A stretch of DNA of 41,413 bases from [Clostridium] symbiosum (GCA_021769625.1 JAETSN010000035.1:1-41413), one strand, 5' to 3'; counted from the first letter of the stretch, positions 8,128-16,826 are shown. Notes: a model not told the origin generated them from the sequence alone. Translations and numbers: made by a program.

Positions 8128-10587
8128 CTACTCCCCGCTCCGTATCCTGTCGATCAGGCTCTCCCGGTGCATCCGTCTGTTCATGATGCCGGTGATCAGA
8201 AGCTGGCCGGCGATCAGAAAGGCGGCAAGGCCGATGGTCTCCCAGAGGGGATAGCGGTACTTCCATACGCCTAACATGCGGTGGTTCTTTGCCCATAGAA
8301 AGACCAGATAGCCGAACAGGTTTCCGACTGTCACCGAGATAAAGAGCGTGCCGGCGGTAAAATAAAGTCCCTCCCCGGCGAGCATTTTTCTGAGCTGCCT
8401 GTCGGAGAGCCCGACAGCCTGCAGGATGCCCAGTTCCTTTTTCCTCGTGACAATGCCGGTGATCATCGTGTTGATGAGATTGATGCAGCCGATGAGGCCC
8501 ACCATGATCAGGAGCACATACATCGGAAGCTTTACGAGGATAAGGCTCAATCTGCCCAGTTCCATCTCTTCATCCATGGAATAAAGATCAAAACGGTCAT
8601 TTTCCGCGGCAATTTCCTGCAGAGCGGTTTTTACGTTCTCATATCCGGACCGGTCCGCATAGATATACAGATCGCAGGTGGTGTCATATTGAAGGGGAAG
8701 TTTTGCCCACAGTTCCTCCGGAATCACAAAACAGCCATAGTCATTTTCCGTCTTTACGACGGCAGAGATCGTGACTGTAAACGGGATTTGTCTATCGCCG
8801 TCGTACAGCGTGACGGGCAGGGATTCGCCGACGGAGAGTCCCGCCTCGTCCCACAGCCAGTCGGAAGTGAAGATGGCCCCGTTTTCGGCGAGCATTTTAT
8901 CGTAGTCCAGATCTCCGTATAGCACATCCTTTCGGAGGCTTTCCACCTCCGCACGGGAGATGGGTGCGATGTTTTTTCTTTCCTCGGCAAAATAGGGGAT
9001 GGAGGGATCGGCGTCAAGCAGTATATAGCCGTCCCTCTTGATCGTTGTCACGCCGGCAATACTGCGGATCTTCTCTAACAGATCCTCATCAAACAGATTT
9101 TTTGTCTGCAACACATCAAAATTGTTTTCCGGATATTCCTTATCGTCCCAGCGGCAATTAAACGACAGCCTGAAATCGCCTTCCGGCAGTGTGGCTCTGG
9201 CGATATTTTCCGCAGCCATGCTGTTCAGCACAGCGGAGAAGCTTATAAACAGAACGCAGCTGAGCCCCATGGTCATCATCGTGACAAAGGTGCGTTTCCT
9301 GTTTCTGAAAAGGTTGGCGCACGCGAGCCGGAACAGGCCGATATTGCGGTGTCCTTTCCGGATGCCGCCGCAGGATGCGCTTTCCTGATAGCGCAGAGCT
9401 TCCACGGGAGAGATCTTTCCCGCCATATGAAGGGGCTTGTGCAGGGAAATCCGCACGGTGAGCAGTATGGCGAGGATGATGATGACAAAAGCGGGCAGGG
9501 AAAACATGTGGAGCTCCCCCATGGCAAAAGCGGTGGGCACGCTCTCGACGATATAGTCCCCTATGGCAGGCAGCGCGGCAGCAGGGACGGCATAGCCGAG
9601 CAGCATACCGGGCGGGATGGCAATGGCGGACAGCTTCATGCTCTCCGCGAGAAGGAGCTTTTTCACCTGTTTTTTGGAGGCGCCCAACGCTTTCAGCCTG
9701 CCTAGCTCCTGTATGTCCGTGATCACGCTGACATAGTAAATGCTGTAGATCACAAGAGCGGAGAAAAACAGGATGATCAGGCTGACGGCGGCGACCACGG
9801 CAGTTGTCTCGGCGCTGAGTGCAGTCATGGTGGACAGGTATTGTGTGCTTAAGGAAATGTCATTTTCCCCGCAGCCGATATCTGTTGCGACCGCTTTGAT
9901 CTTTTCCTCCATTTCGTCATAAGGCAGGCTCTCTTCGCCGTATACCCGGACAAAAGCGTTATACTGTCCGCTTTCGGAAACGGGGTACTCCCGCACCAGA
10001 GCTTTGGAAATAACAGCGCTGCAGGCAATGCGGCTGTCGTTTAAATTCGTGCCGGGAAAGTCCGTCTGGGATGTCAGGCCGCAGATCGTAAATTCTCTGG
10101 TCTGTATGAGCCCTCTGCCGCCCACGCGGAAAGGGATCGTGATCTTACCGCCCACTGTCGGTTCTGCGCCCATCCGCTCAAAAAATGCCGGCGGGCCGCA
10201 GATTTCATTCGCTTTTTCGGGGAAATACCCTTGGGCCAGATTGCCTGTGCCCTGATAAATTCCCTCTTTGTAAGAAGTTTTGTAAAGCAACATGCCGTCC
10301 ATATTGTCAGATATGACTAAGGCAAAGGGGAGGACGGCGTCAAGCGCCTCCACATCCAGATGGTGTGCCAGTTGTTCCAACTGTTTTTCCGATACGCCCT
10401 GAAAAAGGGCATGATGATTGCCCGCCGCGACGGCCTGTTTACGGCTGATGTCAATAACGCCCAGACCGCCGCTGACAAGCCCCGTCAACAGGGCGGCGGT
10501 CAGCATGATGGCGGCCGCAGTCAGGACGGAACGGCTTTTATAGTAAGTGATCCTGCTCTTCGCAAGGGATTTGATCGTCTGATTCAT
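8128..10587 (-). CDS. ABC transporter permease with two FtsX/MacB domains
   Basis: A large 819-residue permease of the antimicrobial-peptide or lipoprotein exporter class. The N-terminal helix (about 20-45) is followed by an extracellular domain. FtsX domain 1 with three helices lies at about 265-395, ending in [10 protein letters not shown] second N-terminal-type helix at about 435-460 leads to another extracellular domain, and FtsX domain 2 lies at about 690-810 with the coupling segment [19 protein letters not shown]. The ATG follows AAGGAG and lies 23 bases after the ATPase gene. Neighbouring two-component genes suggest a role in resistance to, or sensing of, a cell-envelope-active peptide. 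The substrate is inferred only from context. Confidence 0.87.
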   Translation of the reverse strand: MNQTIKSLAKSRITYYKSRSVLTAAAIMLTAALLTGLVSGGLGVIDISRKQAVAAGNHHALFQGVSEKQLEQLAHHLDVEALDAVLPFALVISDNMDGMLLYKTSYKEGIYQGTGNLAQGYFPEKANEICGPPAFFERMGAEPTVGGKITIPFRVGGRGLIQTREFTICGLTSQTDFPGTNLNDSRIACSAVISKALVREYPVSESGQYNAFVRVYGEESLPYDEMEEKIKAVATDIGCGENDISLSTQYLSTMTALSAETTAVVAAVSLIILFFSALVIYSIYYVSVITDIQELGRLKALGASKKQVKKLLLAESMKLSAIAIPPGMLLGYAVPAAALPAIGDYIVESVPTAFAMGELHMFSLPAFVIIILAILLTVRISLHKPLHMAGKISPVEALRYQESASCGGIRKGHRNIGLFRLACANLFRNRKRTFVTMMTMGLSCVLFISFSAVLNSMAAENIARATLPEGDFRLSFNCRWDDKEYPENNFDVLQTKNLFDEDLLEKIRSIAGVTTIKRDGYILLDADPSIPYFAEERKNIAPISRAEVESLRKDVLYGDLDYDKMLAENGAIFTSDWLWDEAGLSVGESLPVTLYDGDRQIPFTVTISAVVKTENDYGCFVIPEELWAKLPLQYDTTCDLYIYADRSGYENVKTALQEIAAENDRFDLYSMDEEMELGRLSLILVKLPMYVLLIMVGLIGCINLINTMITGIVTRKKELGILQAVGLSDRQLRKMLAGEGLYFTAGTLFISVTVGNLFGYLVFLWAKNHRMLGVWKYRYPLWETIGLAAFLIAGQLLITGIMNRRMHRESLIDRIRSGE

Positions 10588-10610
10588 GTGAACTCCTTTC
10601 TGCCTGATTT

Positions 10611-11276
10611 TCAGATAAGCCTTCCGTCCTCTAACATGACAGTTCTGTCAGCCATCTGTGCGATGTCTTCATTGTGGGTGATCACGACCAGTGTCTGTCC
10701 GTATTTTTTAGCGGAGAGTTTTAACAGGGAGATCACTTCATCCCCGGTCCTGGTATCCAGATTGCCGGTCGGTTCATCCGCCAGAATGACGGAAGGTTTT
10801 GCGGCGATGGCGCGGGCGATGGCGGTGCGCTGCTGCTGTCCGCCGGAGAGGGTGTTGGGCAGGGAGTTGGTCTTGGATTCCATATCCAGCGTCCTTAAAA
10901 TATCGCGGACAAAGGGTTCATCCGCCTTTTTTCCGTCCAATCCCAGCGGCAGAACGATATTTTCCCATACATTTAGGGAGGGGATCAGGTTGAAAGCCTG
11001 AAAGACAAAACCGATCCGGCGCCGGCGCAGAACGGCGAGTTTCGCTTCGGAGAGCCCCGCAATATTTTTTCCGTCCATCAGGATCTCGCCCGAGGTCGGA
11101 TATTCCAGAGCGCCGAGGAGATGGAGCAGTGTGGATTTGCCGCTGCCGGATTTTCCGACGATCGTCACAAATTCTCCCTGTTTGATCTCCAGGTTTACAT
11201 GATCCACGGCTTTGACAAGATTTTCCCCGCTGCCGTAAAATTTGCAGAGATCTTTTGTTTTCAGAATTGGTGTCAT
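10611..11276 (-). CDS. ABC transporter ATP-binding protein, MacB/LolD type
   Basis: The 221-residue ATPase partner of the FtsX-type permease. Walker [10 protein letters not shown] is at 41-49, the Q-loop Gln at 93, signature LSGGQQQR at 143-150 and Walker B VILADEP at 163-169. I chose the ATG at 11276 ([10 protein letters not shown]) because this is where family homology begins and GAAAGGA precedes it; the frame runs further upstream but into a palindromic element. It is the first gene of a two-gene operon. Its mRNA leader would contain the whole element at 11341-11527 if transcription starts near the response-regulator site at 11574-11590. Confidence 0.9.
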   Translation of the reverse strand: MTPILKTKDLCKFYGSGENLVKAVDHVNLEIKQGEFVTIVGKSGSGKSTLLHLLGALEYPTSGEILMDGKNIAGLSEAKLAVLRRRRIGFVFQAFNLIPSLNVWENIVLPLGLDGKKADEPFVRDILRTLDMESKTNSLPNTLSGGQQQRTAIARAIAAKPSVILADEPTGNLDTRTGDEVISLLKLSAKKYGQTLVVITHNEDIAQMADRTVMLEDGRLI

Positions 11277-11340
11277 AAAAGTGATCGTATCCTTTCTTTT
11301 GCTTGTGGTTTCTGGTGCGTGCTGTTTTAAGTTGATGAGG

Positions 11341-11527
11341 GCGGACGCCGGTAAGAACATAAAATACTTCGTCGCCACGCTCTCGCCGGCTCTGTTTTTC
11401 AAGAGCCTGTGAAAGAACGCAGCGGACACGTAAGGCGCTAAAATACATGTGAAATTTTCACATTTGCCTAAGTGCCGGCGTTTTTCAAAGGGCTCCTTAA
11501 GTATTTTATGTTCTTACCGGCTGGCCG
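11341..11527 (-). repeat. long palindromic element, copy A
   Basis: A perfect 22-bp inverted repeat (11348-11369 against 11499-11520) encloses further hairpins, including ATGTGAAATTTTCACAT at 11447-11463 and GGCTCT/AGAGCC at 11388-11406. Short motifs shared with copies B and C are GGACGCC near the left end, AACGCAGCGG (11417-11426), TGCCGGCGTTT (11473-11483) and CCGG-CTGG at the right end. The arm sequence itself is unrelated to those of B and C. It lies in the probable 5' leader of the ABC operon; the strand given follows that transcript. No reading frame is convincing inside it. Confidence 0.7.
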
Positions 11528-11573
11528 AGGTGTTAACTAATGGTATTGCTTTACTATAGTTTAATATCCGATT

Positions 11574-11590
11574 CTTACAGGAGGCTTACA
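11574..11590 (-). promoter_or_regulatory. candidate response-regulator binding site for the ABC operon
   Basis: CTTACA occurs at 11574-11579 and 11585-11590, exactly 11 bases apart, which read on the minus strand is TGTAAG-N5-TGTAAG. OmpR-family regulators bind such direct repeats. A -10-like TATAGT follows 15 bases downstream on the minus strand. The neighbouring OmpR-type regulator at 14016-14723 is the obvious candidate. Confidence 0.45.
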
Positions 11591-11592
11591 AA

Positions 11593-11661
11593 ATGAAAAT
11601 TTTTTTGGATTTGATGAGGCAATCGGTTGAAAAGATCAACATATATGAGTTGAATTGTTGA
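11593..11661 (+). CDS. possible 22-residue peptide reading frame
   Basis: AGGAGG at 11579-11584 stands eight bases before an ATG that opens a 22-codon frame, MKIFLDLMRQSVEKINIYEL followed by Asn-Cys. The spacing is ideal. However, the AGGAGG lies between the two CTTACA half sites, so it may be coincidence. If real, it could be a leader or signal peptide next to a peptide-type ABC transporter and a two-component system. No promoter is clear. Confidence 0.2.
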   Translation: MKIFLDLMRQSVEKINIYELNC

Positions 11662-11681
11662 TAAATTCAACTAATTATAAT
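11648..11681 (+). promoter_or_regulatory. operator and -10 of the MarR-GNAT gene
   Basis: A perfect 9-bp inverted repeat AGTTGAATT (11648-11656) and AATTCAACT (11664-11672) with a 7-base spacer lies directly before a consensus -10 TATAAT (11676-11681). It covers the -35 region, as expected for a MarR autorepressor site. Confidence 0.55.
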
Positions 11682-11782
11682 AAAATGGTTGACTAAGGAA
11701 ACAGTTTGGAGAGATATGGCAGGGAAAACAAAGATTTTTCATTGCTGTTAAGCTCAAATGAGATGAAGGGAGTGTGTGTTTT

Positions 11783-12709
11783 ATGATAAGAAAGGATATC
11801 GTGACAGAAATACGGGGGTTTAATCGGTTTTATACCAATATTCTGGGGCTTTTGGATCAGCATATTATTGCATCCGGCTATTCGCTGACGGAGGCGAGGA
11901 TCTTATATGAGATCGGCAAAACGGATGTCTGCACGGCGAATCAGTTATGTTCGGTTCTGGATATTGACCGCAGTTATATGAGTAAGATCGTCAATAAATT
12001 CGAAAAAGCGGGATTGATCAGCCGTAAAGCCAGCGAGGCAGACAGTCGTAACATTGAGATCCATATGACGGAAAAAGGGATGGCGGTCTTTCGCGAGTTG
12101 AATGACCATGCTGATCAGCAGATCGAAGATCTGATCTCGGGGTTTGATATGGAGGAGTGCGAAAAACTGATCGGCGGCATACGCACCGTCAAAAAATATT
12201 TTTCAAGAGCGACAAAAAACATAGAGATCCGCCCTTACCGGGAGGAGGATATCACTTATGTGATAGACAGACAGTTGTCGTTATATGAATCCGAACGGCA
12301 ATTTACAACGGAGATCTGGAAAAACTATCTGACGCAGGGAGTCATCGCCCTTGTGGAAAAGTTCGATCCGGGGAAAGACTGTATGCTGATCCTGGAATGT
12401 GACAATAATCCTTCCGGCTGTATCGCGATAACCCACACCGAAGAGCGGACGGCACAGTTGAGATATTTCTTTCTGGAGCCGGAACTGCGGGGGCTGGGAG
12501 CGGGGACGAGCCTGTTGAACGCCGCACTGGATTTCTGCCGGGAAAAGAACTATGCCCGTGTTTTCCTGTGGACGGTGAGCGCCCAGGAATCGGCGAGGGC
12601 ATTATACAAAAAAGCCGGTTTTGAGATGACCGAAACCGCCCCGAACGAAAGCTGGGGAGTCCCGGTGCTGGAGGAAAAGTGGGAGCTGGATCTGTCCGAA
12701 GACCGTTAG
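11783..12709 (+). CDS. MarR regulator fused to a GNAT acetyltransferase
   Basis: A two-domain protein of 308 residues. Residues 1-140 are a MarR winged helix (recognition region DIDRSYMSKIVNKFEKAGLI, wing SEADSRNIEIHMTEKG). Residues 148-305 are an N-acetyltransferase with the acetyl-CoA loop RGLGAG at 236-241 and the end motif ESARALYKKAGF. The ATG at 11783 follows AAGGGAG; a GTG at 11774 is possible. MarR-GNAT fusions are known in bacteria, but what they acetylate is generally not established. It stands alone, opposite in direction to the ABC and two-component genes on both sides, and has an inverted-repeat operator over its promoter. Confidence 0.87.
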   Translation: MIRKDIVTEIRGFNRFYTNILGLLDQHIIASGYSLTEARILYEIGKTDVCTANQLCSVLDIDRSYMSKIVNKFEKAGLISRKASEADSRNIEIHMTEKGMAVFRELNDHADQQIEDLISGFDMEECEKLIGGIRTVKKYFSRATKNIEIRPYREEDITYVIDRQLSLYESERQFTTEIWKNYLTQGVIALVEKFDPGKDCMLILECDNNPSGCIAITHTEERTAQLRYFFLEPELRGLGAGTSLLNAALDFCREKNYARVFLWTVSAQESARALYKKAGFEMTETAPNESWGVPVLEEKWELDLSEDR

Positions 12710-12716
12710 GCGCAGA

Positions 12717-13925
12717 TCAAAGGGGAAGCTGTACCACGAAGATGCTGCCCTGTACCGCGGCGGCTTTTACGGACAGCGTGCCGCCCTGATCCTCCAGGAT
12801 CTTCCGGGCGAGATAGAGGCCCACGCCGGAGCCCTCGGACTGCCGGACGATCCGGCTTCTTCCCCGGTAAAACCGGCGGAAGATCTGGTTATATTCTTCT
12901 TTCGGAATGCCGATGCCCTGATCCTCGATTTCCAGACGGACAAAACTGCAGAGTTTTTGGATCCGGACCCGGACGAAACTGCCCGCCGGGGAATATTTTA
13001 CGGCGTTGTCCAAAAGGTTGAAGAGTGCTTCCGCCGTCCATTTTTCATCGAGAAACAGGGTGATATCCGGAAAAGATTCCGTTTCGATGGAGATCTGCTT
13101 TGCCGCCGCCTTGTCATAGACTCCGTTGACGGCTTTTACCAGAATTTCCGTCAGGGACGTCCTCTCGGGTTTTGGGCGGATCATGGCGGTCTCCAGACGG
13201 GAGATGTTGAGCAGGGAAGCCGTGAGGGTTTCCAGTTTTTCAAGCTGGAAGTGGCAACGCGTCAGGAATTCTTCGGATTCCGCCGGGGTGTCTGCCTCCA
13301 GATAAAGGGAAAAACAGGTTTTCAGCGCGCTGAGCGGCGTTTTGATCTGATGAGAGATGTCCGTGACAAGGGTTTTCGTGTGGTCCTTTTCTTCCGCGAG
13401 GGCTTCCGTTTTGAGACGAAGTTTCTGCACAAGCTGCACAAAGGTATCCGCGAAGACATCCTGTCTGGCAGGGAAGAGAGTTTCCCTCTGTTCCAGAAAG
13501 CTGTAGTCGTCGTCGAGACAGCGTTCCAGAAGGGAGAGCAGCCTGGCCTCCTGCGCTTTCTGTTGTTTTTTCCAGTGATAAAACGGAAAAAGCGAGACGG
13601 AAGAAACTGCAATAAACAGTATAAAAAATACACTGAAAAAGACGGCTGTATTTTGAAGATAAAGGCGGAAATAGGCATCTTCGCTGTAGCCGTAACGGGC
13701 AAGGAGCAGTTCCCCGGCGACCCGGCTATCTTCCCCGTGATCCTGCAGCGCATCCAGAAAGGCGGGTTCCACCTCGGGAAAAGAGGAGATGACGCCGCCT
13801 GCCAGCCTTTGGACAGTATGCAGTTCGCTGTAGGAGACATGTCGGGTAAAGATAAGGAGGAAAGCGATAAAAATAACGGCGGCTGCCGTCTGCAGGATAA
13901 TATGGAAGATAAGAGATTTTTTCAT
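12717..13925 (-). CDS. sensor histidine kinase
   Basis: A 402-residue membrane kinase, second gene of a two-component pair. Helices at about 8-27 and 92-115 flank a 65-residue extracellular loop. The dimerisation domain has the phospho-accepting H192 in TDISHQIKTPLSAL. The catalytic domain has an N box (NLLDNAVKYS), G1 (EDQGIGI), an F box (IFRRFYRG) and G2 (GSGVGLYLA). I chose the ATG at 13925 (MKKSLIF), preceded by GGAG; an upstream ATG at 14003 would add a non-homologous hydrophilic leader. The short extracellular loop suggests sensing within or at the membrane, possibly through the neighbouring ABC transporter, as in Bce-like systems. That link is inference. Confidence 0.88.
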   Translation of the reverse strand: MKKSLIFHIILQTAAAVIFIAFLLIFTRHVSYSELHTVQRLAGGVISSFPEVEPAFLDALQDHGEDSRVAGELLLARYGYSEDAYFRLYLQNTAVFFSVFFILFIAVSSVSLFPFYHWKKQQKAQEARLLSLLERCLDDDYSFLEQRETLFPARQDVFADTFVQLVQKLRLKTEALAEEKDHTKTLVTDISHQIKTPLSALKTCFSLYLEADTPAESEEFLTRCHFQLEKLETLTASLLNISRLETAMIRPKPERTSLTEILVKAVNGVYDKAAAKQISIETESFPDITLFLDEKWTAEALFNLLDNAVKYSPAGSFVRVRIQKLCSFVRLEIEDQGIGIPKEEYNQIFRRFYRGRSRIVRQSEGSGVGLYLARKILEDQGGTLSVKAAAVQGSIFVVQLPL

Positions 13926-14015
13926 GGTCTGCTCCGTTTTTGTCTGATTTTGATTTGATGGGGGTACGGTATATTTCTTGTGCAAATCCGTGCGCATCCC
14001 CAAAAGGGTTTATAG

Positions 14016-14723
14016 CTAACGGCAAATATTTTTATCGTTTATTATAGTTTCCCAGATATAACCAAGCCCCCGCACGTTTTTCAGATAGACGGGATGGGCG
14101 GGATCATCCTCGATCTTTTCCCGCAGGCGGCGTATGTTGACAGCCAGCGTATTCTCGTCCACGAAATTTCCGTCCACATCCCAGACGGCTTCTAAAAGCC
14201 GGTTTTTGGACAGGATCTGTCCGGGATTGTGCATAAAGCAGGCGAGCAGTTTTTGCTCGTTGGCGGTCAGGTTCAGGTAGATGCCGTTCTTTTTTGTCCG
14301 GTTTTCTTTTGTCAGCAGTTCGATGGAGCCGGAACGGATGCTGTCCGCGGCACCTGCAGGCGGAAGGCGCCGCATCATGGCGTTCACCTTGGAGAGCAGC
14401 ACCGTGAGGGAGAAGGGCTTTGCGATATAGTCGTCTGCGCCCGCCTCATAACCTTTTATCATATCGGCTTCCGTGTCATAGGCAGTCAGAAAAAGAAAAA
14501 GCACATCGCTCTCCTCCCGGATTCGGCGGCAAAAATCAAGCCCGCTCCCGTCTGGCAGGTCGATATCGCACAGGATCAGGGGGATGTTCTGCTCCCGGTA
14601 AAAAGATAAGGCGGTTTCGATATCTTCCGCCGCATATACGCGGTAGCCTTCCTTTGAGAGCTTGAGGCTGACGGCGCGACACAGGCTCTCGTCATCTTCC
14701 AGTAACAGGATGTTGGTGTTCAT
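14016..14723 (-). CDS. OmpR family response regulator
   Basis: A 235-residue regulator: receiver domain at 1-115 with acidic pocket E9/D10/D11, phospho-acceptor D53 (LCDIDLPDG) and Lys in YIAKPF, then an OmpR-type winged helix at about 135-228 (..LTANEQKLLACFMHNPGQILSKNRL..). It is 90 bases upstream of its kinase. Direct repeats with 11-bp period before both ABC ATPase genes in this window are possible targets. No such repeat is visible before the regulator gene itself. Confidence 0.9.
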   Translation of the reverse strand: MNTNILLLEDDESLCRAVSLKLSKEGYRVYAAEDIETALSFYREQNIPLILCDIDLPDGSGLDFCRRIREESDVLFLFLTAYDTEADMIKGYEAGADDYIAKPFSLTVLLSKVNAMMRRLPPAGAADSIRSGSIELLTKENRTKKNGIYLNLTANEQKLLACFMHNPGQILSKNRLLEAVWDVDGNFVDENTLAVNIRRLREKIEDDPAHPVYLKNVRGLGYIWETIINDKNICR

Positions 14724-14765
14724 ATAAGTTCCTCTTATTCAAGTCGCTGCGCGACGGCACTGAAG

Positions 14766-14858
14766 GGTAAAGTCACTTCGGCGCACACATGATGAGAGAA
14801 ACTTTCATTCGGAAGAGCACTCATGAAAGTTCCTCTCGTGCGCCTTTGCGACTTTACC
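14766..14858. other. 93-base long imperfect hairpin
   Basis: Nested complementary segments: GGTAAAGTC (14766-14774) with GACTTTACC (14850-14858), GCGCAC (14781-14786) with GTGCGC (14838-14843), GAGAG with CTCTC, and AACTTTCAT (14800-14808) with ATGAAAGTT (14823-14831). A smaller palindrome GTCGC-TGC-GCGAC lies just outside at 14743-14755. It lies between the iclR stop and the response regulator start, with no T-tract on either strand, so it is not a classical terminator. It may be a divergent relative of the long palindromic elements. Confidence 0.5.
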
Positions 14859-14880
14859 GGTGGTATTTTTCGGTCAGTAT

Positions 14881-15663
14881 TTACAGGAGATAACTGCTGT
14901 CGTGAATGTGGAATTCCTCAAAGTAATGCTCGGCGTCGCTGCGGCTTTTCGCCAGCAGGTCCCGGATGCGGGAAAGCGCCTGCTCCGAGGCGCGAAACTG
15001 CGGGACGCAGACGCTGAGGGCGGCGATCACCTTATCCTGATGACACAGAGGCACCGCGATACAGCAGATCTCCTCGGTCAGCTCGGCCCATTCGTAGGCA
15101 AATCCCGTTTTCCGGGTTTCCTCCAGTTCCCGGTAAAGGCTTTCCGGATCCGGCAGCGTATTTTCCGTATAGCGTTTCCAGGGCTCCGGATACATGGCAA
15201 AAATCTCCTCTTTGCTGTGCATTGACAGGAGCGCCTTGCCGATGCCGGTACAGTAGGCGGGCAGACGCTGGCCGATATGAGAGCGCAGCATGATCGGATT
15301 GGGCGCTTCCTTTTTGGCGATGTAGAGAATGCTGCTGCCGGTCAGGATACCAAGATGGCAGGTCTCCTGACATTCGCTGACAATTCCGTCCATCAGGCCG
15401 TTTATATAATCGTATACAGGCCTTGTGCTTGTGTAGGCGCTGCCGATGAGAAATGCCTGCTGCCCGATCAGATAGCGCTGGGAAGCGTTGTCGAGACGAA
15501 GATATCCCCGGCTTTCCATCGTGTGCAGAATGGGGAACAGGCTGCTTTTCGGCGCGTCCAGATATCTTGAAATTTCCGACATAGTACAGCCGGAGCGTTT
15601 TTGTGCCAATAATTCCAGAATGTCCAGCACTCTGGAGGTGGAGCGGTGCTCGGTGTTGTTCAT
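14881..15663 (-). CDS. IclR family transcriptional regulator
   Basis: A 260-residue IclR-type regulator: N-terminal winged helix at about 1-70 (..TMSEISRYLDAPKSSLFPILHTMESRGYL..) and C-terminal effector domain at about 80-255 (..HLGILTGSSILYIAKKE.., ..AYCTGIGKALLS.., ..CCIAVPLCHQDKVIAALSV..). IclR members such as KdgR control 2-keto-3-deoxygluconate metabolism in other bacteria. Here the ten-base palindrome GAACTTGTTC occurs both in its own promoter region and in the promoter region of the aldolase/kinase operon at 17 kb. I infer it regulates itself and that operon, with a keto-deoxy sugar acid or related compound as ligand. GGAG precedes the ATG. Confidence 0.87.
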   Translation of the reverse strand: MNNTEHRSTSRVLDILELLAQKRSGCTMSEISRYLDAPKSSLFPILHTMESRGYLRLDNASQRYLIGQQAFLIGSAYTSTRPVYDYINGLMDGIVSECQETCHLGILTGSSILYIAKKEAPNPIMLRSHIGQRLPAYCTGIGKALLSMHSKEEIFAMYPEPWKRYTENTLPDPESLYRELEETRKTGFAYEWAELTEEICCIAVPLCHQDKVIAALSVCVPQFRASEQALSRIRDLLAKSRSDAEHYFEEFHIHDSSYLL

Positions 15664-15797
15664 ATGGGTCTCCTGTTTTGTTTTTTCCGATGGGAAGTGT
15701 CACACTGTTTTGAGTTTGCGGAAAGAATCCCGTGAGGGGATCTGCCCGCTTTTTTACCTTATAGGAAAGTCCATCGTCAGACGGACATGAAATCGGT

Positions 15798-15827
15798 AAG
15801 GCGAACTTGTCCGAGGTGAACTTGTTC
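15798..15827 (-). promoter_or_regulatory. candidate IclR operator before iclR
   Basis: The inverted repeat GGCGAAC/GTTCGCC contains GAACTTGTCC (15803-15812) and the perfect palindrome GAACTTGTTC (15818-15827), 15 bases apart. It sits directly after the -10 of the iclR promoter. On the plus strand the same hairpin is followed by TTTTTATT and could be misread as a terminator, but no plus-strand gene lies upstream. Confidence 0.55.
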
Positions 15828-15835
15828 GCCTTTTT

Positions 15836-15864
15836 ATTGTAACAGCATCGGGAGTGGGAGACAA
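15836..15864 (-). promoter_or_regulatory. promoter of the iclR gene
   Basis: On the minus strand TTGTCT (15859-15864), 17 bases, TACAAT (15836-15841). Transcription would start next to the GAACTTGTTC operator, giving a leader of about 165 bases. Confidence 0.6.
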
Positions 15865-15895
15865 GCCCCGCTTTTATATGCACACGGTTGATATT

Positions 15896-16534
15896 TTAGA
15901 ATGACAGGACCAGCAATACACAGATGACAAGGATCAGCAGGGCAGCCAGCAGGACGCCGAAGCGGAACTGCGCTTTCCCCGGACTGCGGGAGGGCTCGAT
16001 CAGCCCCGAACGCCGAAGCGTCGTGATGACAGGTTTATACAGCAGCAGAGTGAGCGCCGCATTCAGCCCGCCCTTGATCAGGTTGAAAGGCAGAAAGGCG
16101 GAAAACAGGAGTTCGGCTGCGGCCTCCCTTGAGATGCCCATGTAGATCGGCGCGATCAGATAATTCCAGAACAGCATGGCTGTGGCCTGACAGCAGACGC
16201 CCAAAATGAGCCCGGATATGGCGCCGGATAATCTGCGTTTCTTTTTATAGAGGAAGGCGGCAGGGCAGGCGAAGCAGCAGCTTGAAAGGATGTTCATGAT
16301 ACAGCCGAGTATGCCCGTTCCGCTGATCGTAAACATCTGGACCACGGATACGATCAGGGTAATGACAAGTGAAGTGAAGGGACCGAAGATCAGCCCGCCG
16401 ATGACGATGATAACGTCTTTGGGATCATACTTTAAAAAGAGTATGAGCGGGATGCGTCCGAAGGCGGCCGCGGCGTAGGCAAGCGCGCATAACATGCCTG
16501 TTGTTGTGAGTTTCTTTGTTTTGTTTTTATCCAT
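15896..16534 (-). CDS. ribU: riboflavin ECF transporter substrate-binding protein RibU
   Basis: A 212-residue integral membrane protein with about six helices, matching the S component of the energy-coupling-factor riboflavin importer. The N-terminus (KKLTTTGMLCALAYAAAAFG) and the LKYDPKDVIIVIGGLIFGP segment are family typical. Assignment is strengthened by an FMN riboswitch in the leader on the same strand. It would use EcfA/A'/T energising subunits encoded elsewhere. GGAGGT precedes the ATG and directly follows the T-tract of a terminator, so ligand-dependent termination would silence the gene. Confidence 0.92.
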   Translation of the reverse strand: MDKNKTKKLTTTGMLCALAYAAAAFGRIPLILFLKYDPKDVIIVIGGLIFGPFTSLVITLIVSVVQMFTISGTGILGCIMNILSSCCFACPAAFLYKKKRRLSGAISGLILGVCCQATAMLFWNYLIAPIYMGISREAAAELLFSAFLPFNLIKGGLNAALTLLLYKPVITTLRRSGLIEPSRSPGKAQFRFGVLLAALLILVICVLLVLSF

Positions 16535-16548
16535 CTGGATACCTCCTT

Positions 16549-16589
16549 AAAAAAATAAACACCCGAAAGAGCTTTTGCTCCCGGGTGTT
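16549..16589 (-). terminator. terminator in the ribU leader (riboswitch expression platform)
   Basis: On the minus strand ACACCCGGGAGC pairs around AAAAG with GCTCTTTCGGGTGT, followed by TTATTTTTTT, just before the ribU ribosome binding site. This is the off-state terminator expected for an FMN riboswitch. Confidence 0.85.
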
Positions 16590-16680
16590 GTTTTCCTAAG
16601 GTGTATGGAAGATGCCGGCAGGGCGCTTTGATAAAAGAGAGTGCATAAACAAAAGCCAGATCATATCTGACATCCTCAAT

Positions 16681-16826
16681 ACACCTTCTTTAATCCGGAC
16701 TTTACCGTCGGTTCCGGAATTTCACCGGACCCCGTGCTCTCGCACCCGCGGACTGTCACCGCCGATCGGGAATTCCTGTTTCCTGGACGCTGCCGCGCGG
16801 AAAAGGTCACCCTGCCCTGAAGACAT
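16681..16826 (-). promoter_or_regulatory. FMN riboswitch (RFN element)
   Basis: On the minus strand all conserved RFN blocks are readable in order: CTTCAGGGCAGGGTGA, AATTCCCGATCGGCGGTGAC, AGTCCGCG, GGTGAAATTCCGGAACCGAC, GGTAAAGTCCGGAT and closing AAAGAAGG pairing with the first CTTC. It binds flavin mononucleotide and controls the ribU gene through the downstream terminator. Confidence 0.95.

Noticed and set aside
15798-15840. Plus-strand intrinsic terminator (hairpin plus T-tract)
   Set aside because: No plus-strand gene lies upstream, and the position over the iclR promoter together with the GAACTTGTTC palindrome fits an operator better.
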